In this document: one piece after another, positions 28,499 through 38,402 of the stretch
Layout of the letters: the number at the start of each line of letters is the position of its first letter
How positions within the stretch are numbered: the first letter of the stretch is position 1
Source: UBA2784 sp964494625
GTDB taxonomy: Bacteria; Pseudomonadota; Alphaproteobacteria; Micropepsales; Micropepsaceae
Reading direction: 5' to 3'
Assembly: GCA_964494625.1 (NCBI GenBank)
Contig: CAZBRT010000002.1
Location: forward strand, 310,001 to 374,000
Length of the DNA: 64,000 bases
Translations under genes and position numbers: made by a program
The notes under the pieces: model-generated
Seen by the model: only the letters and a program-made list of their open reading frames with translations
Told to the model about the DNA's origin: nothing
The model's database searches: none

Positions 28499-29379
28499 TC
28501 GATGTTGGCCACTTGTTCCCGGAACTGGTCGATCACTGTCTTCAATTCGATTCCGGTCCGCGTCAAGCCGACATCCCATGATTTCGAGCAGAGCGTGTTG
28601 GCCTCGCGGTTGAATTCCTGCGAGAGAAAGTCGAGCTTGCGGCCAGCGGGCTCGGGGCCCGCCAGAATGGTGCGCGCCTGCGCGACATGGGCGTCAAGCC
28701 GGTCGAGCTCCTCGCGAATGTCATAGCGGGTCGCGAGCAGCGCCTGCTCCTGGGCCAGCCGGTCGGGATTTATTGCTGACGATGCTTCCATGAGCAGGGC
28801 GAGCTGGGCTGCAAACCGCGCCTTCAAGGCCTCGGGCGCCCGCACGGCAGCTTCGCGTGCTTCCGCCGCCAGCGCTTCAATCCGGCTGACCTGCGCCGAG
28901 AGGACGGTGTGGATCGCCTTCCCCTCCGACCGGCGGGCGACACTGAGACCATCCATGGCCTCACGCAGGCCCATGACCAAGGCTGCGTCGCGGACCTCGG
29001 TCTCGCCCTCGTCCTCGCTGCCGCCGTTTTCGATGACGCCGCGCAGGGCAAGAATGCCGTCGGCGCTCGGTGGGGCGACATCCATGCGCGCGCGCACGAT
29101 TTCCAGCGCCTCGGCCACCCTTGTCAGCATGTCGGCATTGAGGCGAAGCGATGCGGGCGCCTCATGCCGCGTGACAGCAAGCGCGATCTGGACATTGCCG
29201 CGCTTGACCTTCTCCTGCACGATCTGGCGGCAGGCTGGTTCAAGCATGTCGAGGCCGGGCGGCATGCGGAACCGCATCTCAAGGCCGCGGCCATTCACGC
29301 TTTTGACTTCCCAGACGAAGGAAAGATTGCCAGCAGTCCCGGCGGCACGGGCATAGCCCGTCATGCTGGCAGTCGTCAT
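28495..29379 (-). CDS. yicC: YicC family endoribonuclease-like protein
   Basis: 294 aa. N-terminal 'MTGYARA' and C-terminal 'GRKLDFLSQEFNREANTLCSKS' are the two hallmark blocks of the YicC/YloC family, whose E. coli member is an endoribonuclease acting on small RNAs. The acidic C-terminal end that binds metal in the family is present. The start at 29379 lies 4 nt after the mltG stop; an internal ATG at 29364 begins exactly at the conserved MTGYARA and is a plausible alternative. Coupled to gmk, as in many alphaproteobacteria. Confidence 0.93.
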   Translation of the reverse strand: MTTASMTGYARAAGTAGNLSFVWEVKSVNGRGLEMRFRMPPGLDMLEPACRQIVQEKVKRGNVQIALAVTRHEAPASLRLNADMLTRVAEALEIVRARMDVAPPSADGILALRGVIENGGSEDEGETEVRDAALVMGLREAMDGLSVARRSEGKAIHTVLSAQVSRIEALAAEAREAAVRAPEALKARFAAQLALLMEASSAINPDRLAQEQALLATRYDIREELDRLDAHVAQARTILAGPEPAGRKLDFLSQEFNREANTLCSKSWDVGLTRTGIELKTVIDQFREQVANIE

Positions 29380-29383
29380 GGGA

Positions 29384-30427
29384 TCAGTTGCCGCCCTGTG
29401 CGTTCCGCCGCTCGATCTCGCGCCAGTGCGCGACGTTGCGGTTATGCTCTTCCAGCGTGCGGGCAAAGGCGTGACCGCCGGTGCCGTCGGCCACGAAATA
29501 GAGTTCATCCGTCTGCATCGGATTGAGGACTGCAGCGAGTGAATCGCGTCCGGGATTGCAGATCGGCGTCGGCGGCAATCCATCGATCAAATAGGTGTTG
29601 TAGGGTGTCTCGCGGTCAAGCTCGCTGCGGCGGATGCCGCGGCCAAGCGGCTCACCACCGGTCAACCCATAGATGATGGTCGGATCGGATTGCAGGCGCA
29701 TGCCGATGCGCATGCGGTTCACGAAGAGGCCGGCGATGCGCGGACGTTCGCTGGCCAAGCCGGTTTCCTTCTCGACGATGGAGGCAAGGATCACCGCTTC
29801 CTCCACCGTGTCGAACGGCAGGTCAGGGGCGCGGTTCGCCCAGAGTTCGGCCAGAAGCGCGTCGCGGTCGGCCGTCATGCGGGCGATCATTTCCGCACGC
29901 GTAGTGCCCCGCTGGAAATGATAGGTCTCGGGCAGCAGCGTGCCTTCGGCCGGCACTTCGGCAATCTCGCCAGAGAGGATCGTATCCTCGTTGAGGATGG
30001 CGACGGCCATGCGGCTCGTCTTGCCCTCGGGGATCGTGACCAGGAACGAGACCGGCTGGCCATCGGCCAAGAGGGTCACGATCTCCTCCATGCTGGCGCC
30101 GGAGGGAATGGAAAATTCGCCGGCCTGCAATTCGCTGCCGCGCCCCAGCACCATCACGCCCGCGCGGAATACCGCGACATTGGTAATGACGCCTGCCTCG
30201 GAAAGGCGCCGCCCGATGGCCGACACGCCCATGCCGCGGTCGATGACCACAATGGTTGCCTCGGCACCCTCGACGGCCGCCGGACCCGGCGCGGTGAATG
30301 TGCGCCAGACAAGGAAAGCAAAGCCTGCCGCCGCCAGGACGCCGATGGCGCCGAGCGTCAGGCCCCAGCGCAGCAGGCGCCGCGCAGGCGATGGGTGATG
30401 TCCTTCTGTCGTGCCGCCGTTACGCAT
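29384..30427 (-). CDS. mltG: Endolytic murein transglycosylase MltG
   Basis: YceG-like inner-membrane enzyme that cleaves nascent glycan strands and is thought to set their length. 347 aa. A single N-terminal transmembrane helix (about residues 22-42) is followed by a LysM-like subdomain and the catalytic domain with 'ASIVEKETG', whose first Glu is the catalytic residue by family analogy, and 'GLPPTPICNPGRDSL'. The start at 30427 is preferred because AAGGGG lies upstream; ATG 30451 would reach into the fabF end. It follows fabF by 27 nt, a common alphaproteobacterial arrangement. Confidence 0.94.
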   Translation of the reverse strand: MRNGGTTEGHHPSPARRLLRWGLTLGAIGVLAAAGFAFLVWRTFTAPGPAAVEGAEATIVVIDRGMGVSAIGRRLSEAGVITNVAVFRAGVMVLGRGSELQAGEFSIPSGASMEEIVTLLADGQPVSFLVTIPEGKTSRMAVAILNEDTILSGEIAEVPAEGTLLPETYHFQRGTTRAEMIARMTADRDALLAELWANRAPDLPFDTVEEAVILASIVEKETGLASERPRIAGLFVNRMRIGMRLQSDPTIIYGLTGGEPLGRGIRRSELDRETPYNTYLIDGLPPTPICNPGRDSLAAVLNPMQTDELYFVADGTGGHAFARTLEEHNRNVAHWREIERRNAQGGN

Positions 30428-30454
30428 GCGACCTACCCCTTGCCACGCCAACCC

Positions 30455-31726
30455 TCACGCGGGCGGCGGCGTCATGATGAGCGTGGCGTTGGTGCCGCCA
30501 AACCCGAACGAATTCGAGAGGGCTGCCCGGATCGTGCGCTTCCTCGGCTGGAGCGGCACGAGGTCGATGGGGGATTCGACCGACGGGTTTTCAAGATTGA
30601 TGGTTGCGGGCGCGATCTGGTCGCGCAGGGCAAGCAGCGAGAAAATCGCCTCGACCGCGCCGGCCGCACCCAGAAGATGACCGACGGATGATTTGGTGGA
30701 CGACATCGAGACGTTTGCTGCGGCATTGCCAAAGAGGCGCTCCACCGCCTTCAACTCGATCTCGTCGCCCAGCGGCGTCGAGGTGCCGTGCGCATTCACA
30801 TAGTCAATGTCAGCGGGCGTCATGCCCGCGCGCTTCAACGCCATCTGCATGGCGCGGAAGCCGCCATTGCCGTCCGGGGCGGGTGCTGTGATGTGATAGG
30901 CGTCGCCCGACAGGCCATAGCCCACGATCTCGCCATAGATTTTCGCGCCGCGGCGGCGCGCGTGTTCCAGCTCTTCCAGGACGACAATGCCCGCGCCCTC
31001 GCCCATCACAAAGCCGTCGCGGTCTTTGTCGTAGGGGCGCGAGGCGCGGTGCGGCGCGTCGTTGAAGGCCTTGGATAGCGCACGGCACGCGGCAAAGCCT
31101 GCCATGCCTAAGGGGCAGATCGCGGCTTCGGCGCCACCGGCAATCATCACGTCGGCATCATCCAGCATGATCATGCGGGCGGCGTCGCCGATAGCGTGTG
31201 CGCCCGTTGAGCAGGCGGTAACGACCGAGTGGCTGGGGCCCTTGGCGCCAAAGCGGATCGAGATTTCACCCGAGACCAGATTGATGATGCGTCCGGGAAT
31301 GAAGAAGGGGCTGATGCGGCGCGGCCCCTTTTCCTTGAGTGTGATGGCGGCTTCCTCGATACCGGGAAGGCCGCCGATGCCCGAGCCGACCACCGTGCCG
31401 GTGCGGCACTTCTCGTCGTCGGTCTTCGGCTCCCAACCGGAATCGGTCATCGCCATCTGGGCGGCGGCAATGCCGAAGATGATGAAATCATCCAGACGGC
31501 GCTGCGTTTTGCTGTCCAACCAGTCGTCGGGATTGAAGAGGCCATCCGCCAATGCGCCGCGCGGCACGTTGGCTGCGTAGTGTGTGTCGATGCCCTCAGT
31601 GCTGAAGGCGGAAATCGTGTTGGCGCCCGACTCACCGTTGAGCAGGCGGCGCCACACGTTCTCGACGCCCACGCCCAACGGCGTGACCGCGCCCACGCCT
31701 GTGACAACCACGCGCCGCATGCGCAT
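30455..31726 (-). CDS. fabF: 3-oxoacyl-ACP synthase II
   Basis: Elongating condensing enzyme of type II fatty-acid synthesis. 423 aa. The catalytic triad is visible: Cys172 in 'VTACSTGAHA', His in 'NAHGTSTPLGD' and His in 'KSSVGHLLGAAG'. The start at 31726 is supported by GGAGG six nt upstream; an ATG two codons later is less well placed. It follows acpP by 17 nt, so the carrier and its elongase are co-expressed. Confidence 0.97.
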   Translation of the reverse strand: MRMRRVVVTGVGAVTPLGVGVENVWRRLLNGESGANTISAFSTEGIDTHYAANVPRGALADGLFNPDDWLDSKTQRRLDDFIIFGIAAAQMAMTDSGWEPKTDDEKCRTGTVVGSGIGGLPGIEEAAITLKEKGPRRISPFFIPGRIINLVSGEISIRFGAKGPSHSVVTACSTGAHAIGDAARMIMLDDADVMIAGGAEAAICPLGMAGFAACRALSKAFNDAPHRASRPYDKDRDGFVMGEGAGIVVLEELEHARRRGAKIYGEIVGYGLSGDAYHITAPAPDGNGGFRAMQMALKRAGMTPADIDYVNAHGTSTPLGDEIELKAVERLFGNAAANVSMSSTKSSVGHLLGAAGAVEAIFSLLALRDQIAPATINLENPSVESPIDLVPLQPRKRTIRAALSNSFGFGGTNATLIMTPPPA

Positions 31727-31743
31727 CCGGCGCCTCCGAAGCC

Positions 31744-31980
31744 TTACTTCGCTTTTTCCTGGATGAACTTCACGGCGTCGCCGATGGTCTGGATCTTCTC
31801 GGCGGCGTCATCGGGAATTTCGATGCCGAACTCTTCCTCGAAGGCCATCACCAGCTCGACGATGTCGAGGCTGTCGGCGCCCAGATCGTCAATGAAGCTG
31901 GCCTTGTCCGTCATCTTGTCGGCGTCAACGCTCAGGTGCTCGCCAACGACCTTCTTCACGCGATCAGCGATATCGCTCAT
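31744..31980 (-). CDS. acpP: Acyl carrier protein
   Basis: Small acidic protein (78 aa) that carries growing acyl chains on a phosphopantetheine arm. The attachment serine is Ser37 in 'DDLGADSLDIVELVMAFEE'. It is preceded by a 178-nt gap after fabG, long enough for a separate strong promoter, as is usual for this abundant protein, though I did not find a convincing one. Confidence 0.98.
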   Translation of the reverse strand: MSDIADRVKKVVGEHLSVDADKMTDKASFIDDLGADSLDIVELVMAFEEEFGIEIPDDAAEKIQTIGDAVKFIQEKAK

Positions 31981-32158
31981 GTCCTTCGATCCTTCTCAGG
32001 TGTTTCCTTGAACTCTTTTTCGCAAGGCCGGGACTGGTAACACAAGCCCCCGCGCCTTGTCAGCCTTGGTCCAGCTTTCGCGGCGGTCTAGGGGTTTGGC
32101 CGACCGGATGCAACCATTTTCACCGGAAATCCGCCCATTCCCCAAGCAAAATCAACGC

Positions 32159-32896
32159 TCAGATCATGGCCATGCCGCCATTGACATGCAGGGTCTGGCC
32201 GGTCACGTAACCCGCCTCGTTCGAGGCCAGGAACACGACCGCATTGGCGATGTCGGCACCTTCGCCAAAGCGTCCGGCAGGGATGTTCGCCAGCATGCGG
32301 TCCTTCTGGTCCTGCGTCAGGGCATCCGTCATCGGGGTCGCAATGAAGCCGGGAGCGACGCAATTCACCGTGATGTTCCGGCTGGCGACTTCGGCGGCAA
32401 GCGACTTCGACATGCCGATGATGCCCGCCTTTGTCGCGGCATAGTTGCCCTGCCCCGCATTGCCGGTCACGCCGACCACCGAGGTGATCGAGATGATGCG
32501 GCCCCAGCGCTTCTTCATCATGCCGCGCAGGACCGCGCGCGAGAGCTTGAAGGCCGCCGTCAGATTGACGCGCAGGACGTCATCCCATTCCTGATCCTTC
32601 ATCCGCATGAAAAGATTGTCGCGCGTGATACCGGCATTGTTCACAAGTATGTCGAGGCCACCCATCGCCGCCTCGGCACGCTTGGGCAAATCCTCAAGCG
32701 ATGCGGCGTCACCAATGTCGCCGATCACGATGTGGGCGCGTTCGCCCAGTTCGGCGCGCACGGCTTCCAGCGCTTCGGCGCGAGTGCCGCCAAGGGCTAC
32801 GGTTGCGCCCTGACGATGCAGCGTGCGGGCGATGTCGCGGCCAATGCCGCCACTGGCGCCGGTCACAAAGGCGGTCTTGCCGGTCAAGTCAAACAT
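32159..32896 (-). CDS. fabG: 3-oxoacyl-ACP reductase
   Basis: NADPH-dependent short-chain dehydrogenase that reduces the 3-oxoacyl-ACP made by FabF. 245 aa. The nucleotide motif is 'VTGASGGIGRDIA', the NNAG motif follows, and the catalytic residues are Ser139, Tyr152 and Lys156 in 'SVVGVTGNAGQGNYAATKAG'. Position between fabD and acpP separates it from generic SDR paralogues such as the gene at 43565. Confidence 0.97.
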   Translation of the reverse strand: MFDLTGKTAFVTGASGGIGRDIARTLHRQGATVALGGTRAEALEAVRAELGERAHIVIGDIGDAASLEDLPKRAEAAMGGLDILVNNAGITRDNLFMRMKDQEWDDVLRVNLTAAFKLSRAVLRGMMKKRWGRIISITSVVGVTGNAGQGNYAATKAGIIGMSKSLAAEVASRNITVNCVAPGFIATPMTDALTQDQKDRMLANIPAGRFGEGADIANAVVFLASNEAGYVTGQTLHVNGGMAMI

Positions 32897-32914
32897 GAGG
32901 CGCTTCCCTTGCGT

Positions 32915-33859
32915 TCAAAGCATCTTGAGAAAGGCGTCGAGGTCTTCGGGTGTTTCGATGGCAAGGCCAGGCATGTCCTTGGCGATGCGTTTGGCCATGG
33001 TGGTGAGCACCTTGCCCGCGCCGCATTCAATGACCGTCGTCACGCCCAAGGCAGGCATCGATTCCACGGTTTCACGCCAGCGCACGCGACCGGTCACCTG
33101 CTCCACCAATTGCCGCGCGATGGAAGCAGGGTCCGAGACGGGACGCGCGGTCACGTTGGCGATCAAGGGCAGGCGCGGCGCGGCGAAGGTCACTTTGGCC
33201 AGGGCCTCCTCCATCTCGCGCGCGGCGGGTGCCATCAGCGGACAATGGAAGGGCGCGCTGACCGGCAGCATCATGGCGCGCTTGATGCCCTTGGTCTTGG
33301 CGATCTCGGCGGCGCGCTCGATGGCCGTCTTGTGGCCGCTGATGACGACCTGACCGGGCGCATTGTCATTCGCGACCGTGCAGATTTCACTTCCGGTCGA
33401 GGCTTCGCGCGAAATCTCCTCGGCCTGTGCAATCTCGGCACCCAAAAGGGCGGCCATCGCGCCCACACCTACCGGCACCGCGCGCTGCATCGCCTTGCCG
33501 CGCAGCCGCAGGAGGCGTGCGGTATCGGCAACCGACAGGCTTCCGGCAGCGGCCAGTGCCGAATACTCGCCCAGCGAATGGCCAGCGACAAAGGCGCCGA
33601 TTTGGGCGAGCTTGCGACCGCTCTCGTGCTCGATCGTGCGGGCAACCGCCAGACTGACCGCCATCAAAGCGGGCTGGGCGTTTTCGGTGAGCGTCAGGTC
33701 CGTATCCGGCCCCTCGAAAATGAGGCGCGACAGACGCTCGCCCAGAGCTTCATCCACTTCCTCATAAACGGCGCGGGCGCTGGCAAAAGCATCGGCGAGC
33801 TTTTTGCCCATGCCGGGCGTCTGGCTGCCTTGGCCGGGAAAGGTGAAGGCTCGGGTCAT
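32915..33859 (-). CDS. fabD: Malonyl-CoA:ACP transacylase
   Basis: Loads malonate from CoA onto ACP. 314 aa. The N-terminal 'FTFPGQGSQ' and the nucleophile motif GHSLGEYSA (Ser95) are diagnostic; the second catalytic residue is His in 'SAPFHCPLM'. First gene of the fab cluster, divergent from rpsF over 286 nt. A TTGACA (33938-33933 on the minus strand) may be its -35. Confidence 0.97.
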   Translation of the reverse strand: MTRAFTFPGQGSQTPGMGKKLADAFASARAVYEEVDEALGERLSRLIFEGPDTDLTLTENAQPALMAVSLAVARTIEHESGRKLAQIGAFVAGHSLGEYSALAAAGSLSVADTARLLRLRGKAMQRAVPVGVGAMAALLGAEIAQAEEISREASTGSEICTVANDNAPGQVVISGHKTAIERAAEIAKTKGIKRAMMLPVSAPFHCPLMAPAAREMEEALAKVTFAAPRLPLIANVTARPVSDPASIARQLVEQVTGRVRWRETVESMPALGVTTVIECGAGKVLTTMAKRIAKDMPGLAIETPEDLDAFLKML

Positions 33860-33959
33860 GGGCCGGGTCCGCGTCCGATGATTTGGGTGTTAACCTCTTG
33901 GCGGGCGGGAGAAAGCCGCCCTTCCCCGCCAATGTCAAGGAAGCTCGCCCTCGAAAGTC

Positions 33960-33988
33960 TTGCATTGCCTGCCCCGACCCGATACATC
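33960..33988 (+). promoter_or_regulatory. Candidate rpsF operon promoter
   Basis: TTGCAT (33960-33965), 17-nt spacer, TACATC (33983-33988). Both boxes are only partial matches. It would leave a leader of about 150 nt before rpsF, which contains two hairpins. Confidence 0.35.
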
Positions 33989-34065
33989 GCCGCTCCTTAA
34001 CTGGTTGCGGTCCTGCAAGGGAGGGTCGGGGTTTGCCCCGTCCCGAGGGAATGGTCCCGGGTTGC

Positions 34066-34092
34066 AGGAACCGACACGCGTGCCGGGTTCCT
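34066..34092 (+). promoter_or_regulatory. Candidate S6:S18-binding leader hairpin
   Basis: In the rpsF leader, AGGAACC (34066-34072) pairs with GGTTCCT (34086-34092) around a 13-nt loop. ACCGA on the 5' side and GCCGG on the 3' side flank the top of the stem. The known autoregulatory site for the S6:S18 complex also uses conserved CCG elements in a hairpin before rpsF. The match in position and motif is suggestive, not proven. A second hairpin (CGGGG-TTTG-CCCCG, 34027-34040) lies upstream. Confidence 0.42.
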
Positions 34093-34145
34093 ACCGTTCC
34101 CGAAACGCAGCGCCGCAGCCCACATGAAACGGAGAGCGGCCACAC

Positions 34146-34616
34146 ATGGCCTTCTACGAACATACCTTCATTGGACGTCAGGACCTGACCCAGCAAGCGG
34201 TCGAGGCCATCGTCGAGAACATCAAGGCCATCCTTGAAGCCAACAATTCGAAGCTCGTGACCTTCGAATATTGGGGCGTCAAGACGATGACCTTCCGCAT
34301 CGCCAAGAACCGCAAGGGCCACTACGCCTATCTCACGATCGACGGCAATGCCGCAGCGGTCAACGAGATCGAGCGCCAGCACCGCATCAGCGAAGATGTG
34401 CTGCGCTATCTTTCGGTGCGCGTTGACGCGCTGGAAGAAGGCCAGTCGGCCATGCTGCGCACCCGCGACCGCGATGACCGTGGCGACCGCCCGGAGCGTG
34501 GCGACCGTCCCGACCGCGGCGACCGTCCGCGCCGCGACTTTGATCGTGGTGACCGGGGCGACCGCCCGCGTCGCGATTTCGATCGCGCCCCCCGCGAACT
34601 TGAAGGAGGCTTCTGA
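34146..34616 (+). CDS. rpsF: 30S ribosomal protein S6 with Arg-Gly-Asp-rich tail
   Basis: Binds the 16S rRNA platform together with S18. 156 aa, longer than the usual 95-135. Residues 1-100 form the conserved ferredoxin-like domain ('MAFYEHTFIGRQDLTQQ', 'FEYWGVKTMTFRIAKNRKGHY'). Residues 105-150 are a repetitive basic-acidic tail with five RGD triplets and two copies of 'RPRRDFDR'. A GGAGA ribosome site lies upstream. The stop overlaps the rpsR start by one base (TGATG). Tails rich in charged repeats are known on some alphaproteobacterial S6 proteins, but this one is strikingly regular. Confidence 0.97.
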   Translation: MAFYEHTFIGRQDLTQQAVEAIVENIKAILEANNSKLVTFEYWGVKTMTFRIAKNRKGHYAYLTIDGNAAAVNEIERQHRISEDVLRYLSVRVDALEEGQSAMLRTRDRDDRGDRPERGDRPDRGDRPRRDFDRGDRGDRPRRDFDRAPRELEGGF

Positions 34617-34888
34617 TGAGTGAGCGCCCCCAAGCCGGCGGTGCCGGCAATGCCGCCGGCGGTGCCCGCCGTCCGTTTTTCCGTCGCCGCAAGTCGGATC
34701 CGTTTGCCGGACCGAACGCGCCGGCAATCGACTACAAGGACACGCGCCTTCTCATGCGTTTCATTTCGGAACGCGGCAAGATCGTGCCGTCACGCATCAC
34801 GGCTGTTTCGGCCAAGAACCAGCGCAAGCTCGCAGCCGCGATCAAGCGCGCCCGGTTCCTTGCCCTTCTGCCCTACGTCGTGAAGTAA
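34616..34888 (+). CDS. rpsR: 30S ribosomal protein S18
   Basis: Partner of S6 on the 30S platform. 90 aa. The core 'IDYKDTRLLMRFISERGKIVPSRITAVSAKNQRKLAAAIKRARFLALLPYV' is intact in meaning and order; the first 20 residues are a Gly/Ala-rich extension. Start ATG at 34616 shares a base with the rpsF stop. Confidence 0.97.
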   Translation: MSERPQAGGAGNAAGGARRPFFRRRKSDPFAGPNAPAIDYKDTRLLMRFISERGKIVPSRITAVSAKNQRKLAAAIKRARFLALLPYVVK

Positions 34889-34909
34889 GGCAGGAAAGGA
34901 GCAATCACC

Positions 34910-35515
34910 ATGCAAGTTGTTCTTCTGGAAAGGGTCGAGAAGCTCGGCCAGATGGGTGATGTGGTCAAGGTCAAGCCAGGCTTTGCCCGCAACTTCCTGT
35001 TGCCCCGCGGCAAGGCGCTGCGCGCGACCAAAGTCAACATCGCCCGTTTCGAGCGTGAAAAAGCCCAGCTTGAAGCGCGCAACCTCGAGCTTCGCCGCGA
35101 AGCGGAAGGCGTGTCGGGCAAGCTTGACGGCAAGATCTTCAACGTCATGCGTCAGGCGGGTGAGACCGGCCAGCTCTATGGTTCGGTCAATACACGCGAC
35201 ATCTCGGACGCCGTGACCGCGGGTGGCTTTACCGTCAACCGGTCGCAGATCATCCTCGACAAGCCGATCAAGGATCTTGGCCTGCACGCCATCAAGGTGC
35301 AGTTGCACCCTGAAGTTCGCGTGAAGGTAACGATCAACGTCGCGCGCAACGAAGACGAAGCCGCCCGCCAGGCGCGCGGCGAGAAAATCGTGGTCAAGGA
35401 TGATGAAGCGGCAATCGATGCCGCCGAACTTCTTGAGGCCGAGGCGGCCGAAGCTCTGGCTGCAGCCGAAGCCGAGGCTGGCAGCGAAGGAAAAGGCGAA
35501 GGCGAAGCCGCCTGA
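34910..35515 (+). CDS. rplI: 50S ribosomal protein L9 with extended C-terminus
   Basis: Elongated 23S rRNA-binding protein. 201 aa against about 150 in E. coli. The N-terminal domain has 'MQVVLLERVEKLGQMGDVV' and 'KPGFARNFLLPRGKA', then the connecting helix and C-domain. The last ~50 residues are Ala/Glu-rich and probably disordered. A good ribosome site (AGGAAAGGAG) precedes the start. A strong terminator follows 25 nt after the stop. Confidence 0.97.
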   Translation: MQVVLLERVEKLGQMGDVVKVKPGFARNFLLPRGKALRATKVNIARFEREKAQLEARNLELRREAEGVSGKLDGKIFNVMRQAGETGQLYGSVNTRDISDAVTAGGFTVNRSQIILDKPIKDLGLHAIKVQLHPEVRVKVTINVARNEDEAARQARGEKIVVKDDEAAIDAAELLEAEAAEALAAAEAEAGSEGKGEGEAA

Positions 35516-35540
35516 GCATTCCTGCCGGATGGATTACCAA

Positions 35541-35569
35541 GGGGCCGCATCACACGATGCGGCCCCTTT
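35541..35569 (+). terminator. Rho-independent terminator of rpsF-rpsR-rplI
   Basis: A perfect 11-bp GC-rich stem, GGGGCCGCATC (35541-35551) with GATGCGGCCCC (35556-35566), closes a 4-nt loop and is followed by TTT. The T tract is short but the stem is strong. Confidence 0.85.
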
Positions 35570-35745
35570 GCTTTGGCGGAACCTCTCGCGGGTGATTCGT
35601 GGCGCATTTTCAGAAAGAAACAGTATTGCGTGCCGACATCAGCTCCGCCACCCGCGCGTGAAAACAAGCAGTCGCGGTATTCGTCCACAGTATCCACAAG
35701 CTGTCTCTTTCCTGCGGATGCGGCGGGAATTGGTGCGCGAGGTGT

Positions 35746-35774
35746 TTGCAGTCCCGTCTCGTTGGGCATAACAC
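35746..35774 (+). promoter_or_regulatory. Candidate dnaB promoter
   Basis: TTGCAG (35746-35751), 17-nt spacer, TAACAC (35769-35774). It lies after the rplI terminator, so dnaB and the genes behind it probably form a separate transcript. Confidence 0.42.
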
Positions 35775-35789
35775 ACTTGTCCAACAGGG

Positions 35790-37286
<1,497 letters not shown>

Positions 37287-37292
37287 CGTCCC

Positions 37293-38402
37293 ATGCTCAG
37301 CGAACCGGCCCAAACCGCGATGCTGGGGCCTGCTTCGCCCCGCCTCGACATTGATCTCAACGCTGTCCGGCGCAATTTCCGCCGGATGCGTGAGCTCGCG
37401 CCGGGTGCCGCGCCGTGGCCCGTCGTCAAGGCCAATGCCTATGGGATCGGTGCGCGTGCGGTGGTGGATGTTCTCAGGCGCGAGGGCGCCCAAGCTTTCT
37501 TCGTGGCCACGCTGGACGAGGCCAACGCCCTGAAAGACGCAGCGGGCGGCCTGCCCATCTATCTCCTCAATGGCCTGCCGGCGGGCACGGCGCGTGATGT
37601 GGCGACGGCGGGCGCGCGGCCGGTCATCAATTCCCGCGTGCAATTGCGCGAGTGGCTGACGGTTGCCAAGGATCGGCCCTGTGCGCTCCAGATCGATACC
37701 GGCATCAACCGCACCGGCATGCCGCCTGCCGAGTTTGCGGCGGCATTGGCGGCCGGCGAGATCGGTGCGCTCAGGCTTGAGCTTTTCCTCAGCCATCTCG
37801 CTTGTGCTGACGAGCCCGATCATCCGATGAACGAGGCGCAGCTTGCGCGCTTCGTGAGCCATGCTGCCCATTTGCCGGGTGTTCGCCTCAGCCTCTCGGC
37901 GTCGGCGGGCGCGTTGTTGCCGCAGCGCTTCCATTTCGACGTGCTGCGCCCGGGCGTTGGTCTTTACGGCGGCAATCCGCTCGTTGGCCGCGCCAATCCG
38001 TTCGAGCCTGTGCTGCGACTTTCCGCACCCATCCTGCAATTGCGCGACATCGTGTCGGGCGAGAGCGTCGGTTATGGTGCGACCTTTGTGGCACGCCGGC
38101 CGACACGGATTGCGACCATCGCGGTCGGCTATGCCGATGGCGTGCCGCGCGCCCTGTCGAACAAGGGCGAGGCCATCGTGGACGGCACCAGGGCTCCTTA
38201 TGCGGGGCGGGTCTCGATGGATCTCATTACGCTTGATGTCACGGATGTGCCTGCTTGTGTCGTTGGCAGCACCGCCGAGTTGCTGGGACCTCTTTATACC
38301 GTGGACGACATGGCGGCGGCGGCAGGCACACCAGCCTATGAGGTGCTCAACCGGCTCGGCTGGCGTTACCAGCGCGTCTGGCACGGCGGAGAGACACCAT
38401 GA
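37293..38402 (+). CDS. alr: Alanine racemase
   Basis: PLP enzyme that makes D-alanine for peptidoglycan. 369 aa. The PLP lysine is Lys46 in 'PVVKANAYGIG'; the second catalytic residue, a Tyr, lies in 'SVGYGATFVARRPTRIATI', followed by 'VGYADG'. The stop overlaps the mlaE start (ATGA). An internal Met at residue 10 is an alternative start. Confidence 0.96.
   Translation: MLSEPAQTAMLGPASPRLDIDLNAVRRNFRRMRELAPGAAPWPVVKANAYGIGARAVVDVLRREGAQAFFVATLDEANALKDAAGGLPIYLLNGLPAGTARDVATAGARPVINSRVQLREWLTVAKDRPCALQIDTGINRTGMPPAEFAAALAAGEIGALRLELFLSHLACADEPDHPMNEAQLARFVSHAAHLPGVRLSLSASAGALLPQRFHFDVLRPGVGLYGGNPLVGRANPFEPVLRLSAPILQLRDIVSGESVGYGATFVARRPTRIATIAVGYADGVPRALSNKGEAIVDGTRAPYAGRVSMDLITLDVTDVPACVVGSTAELLGPLYTVDDMAAAAGTPAYEVLNRLGWRYQRVWHGGETP

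Noticed and set aside
32057..34000. 647-aa open frame on the plus strand across fabG and fabD
   Set aside because: Antisense shadow of two clear essential genes; composition is Arg/His/Gly-rich with no family motif, as expected in high-GC DNA.
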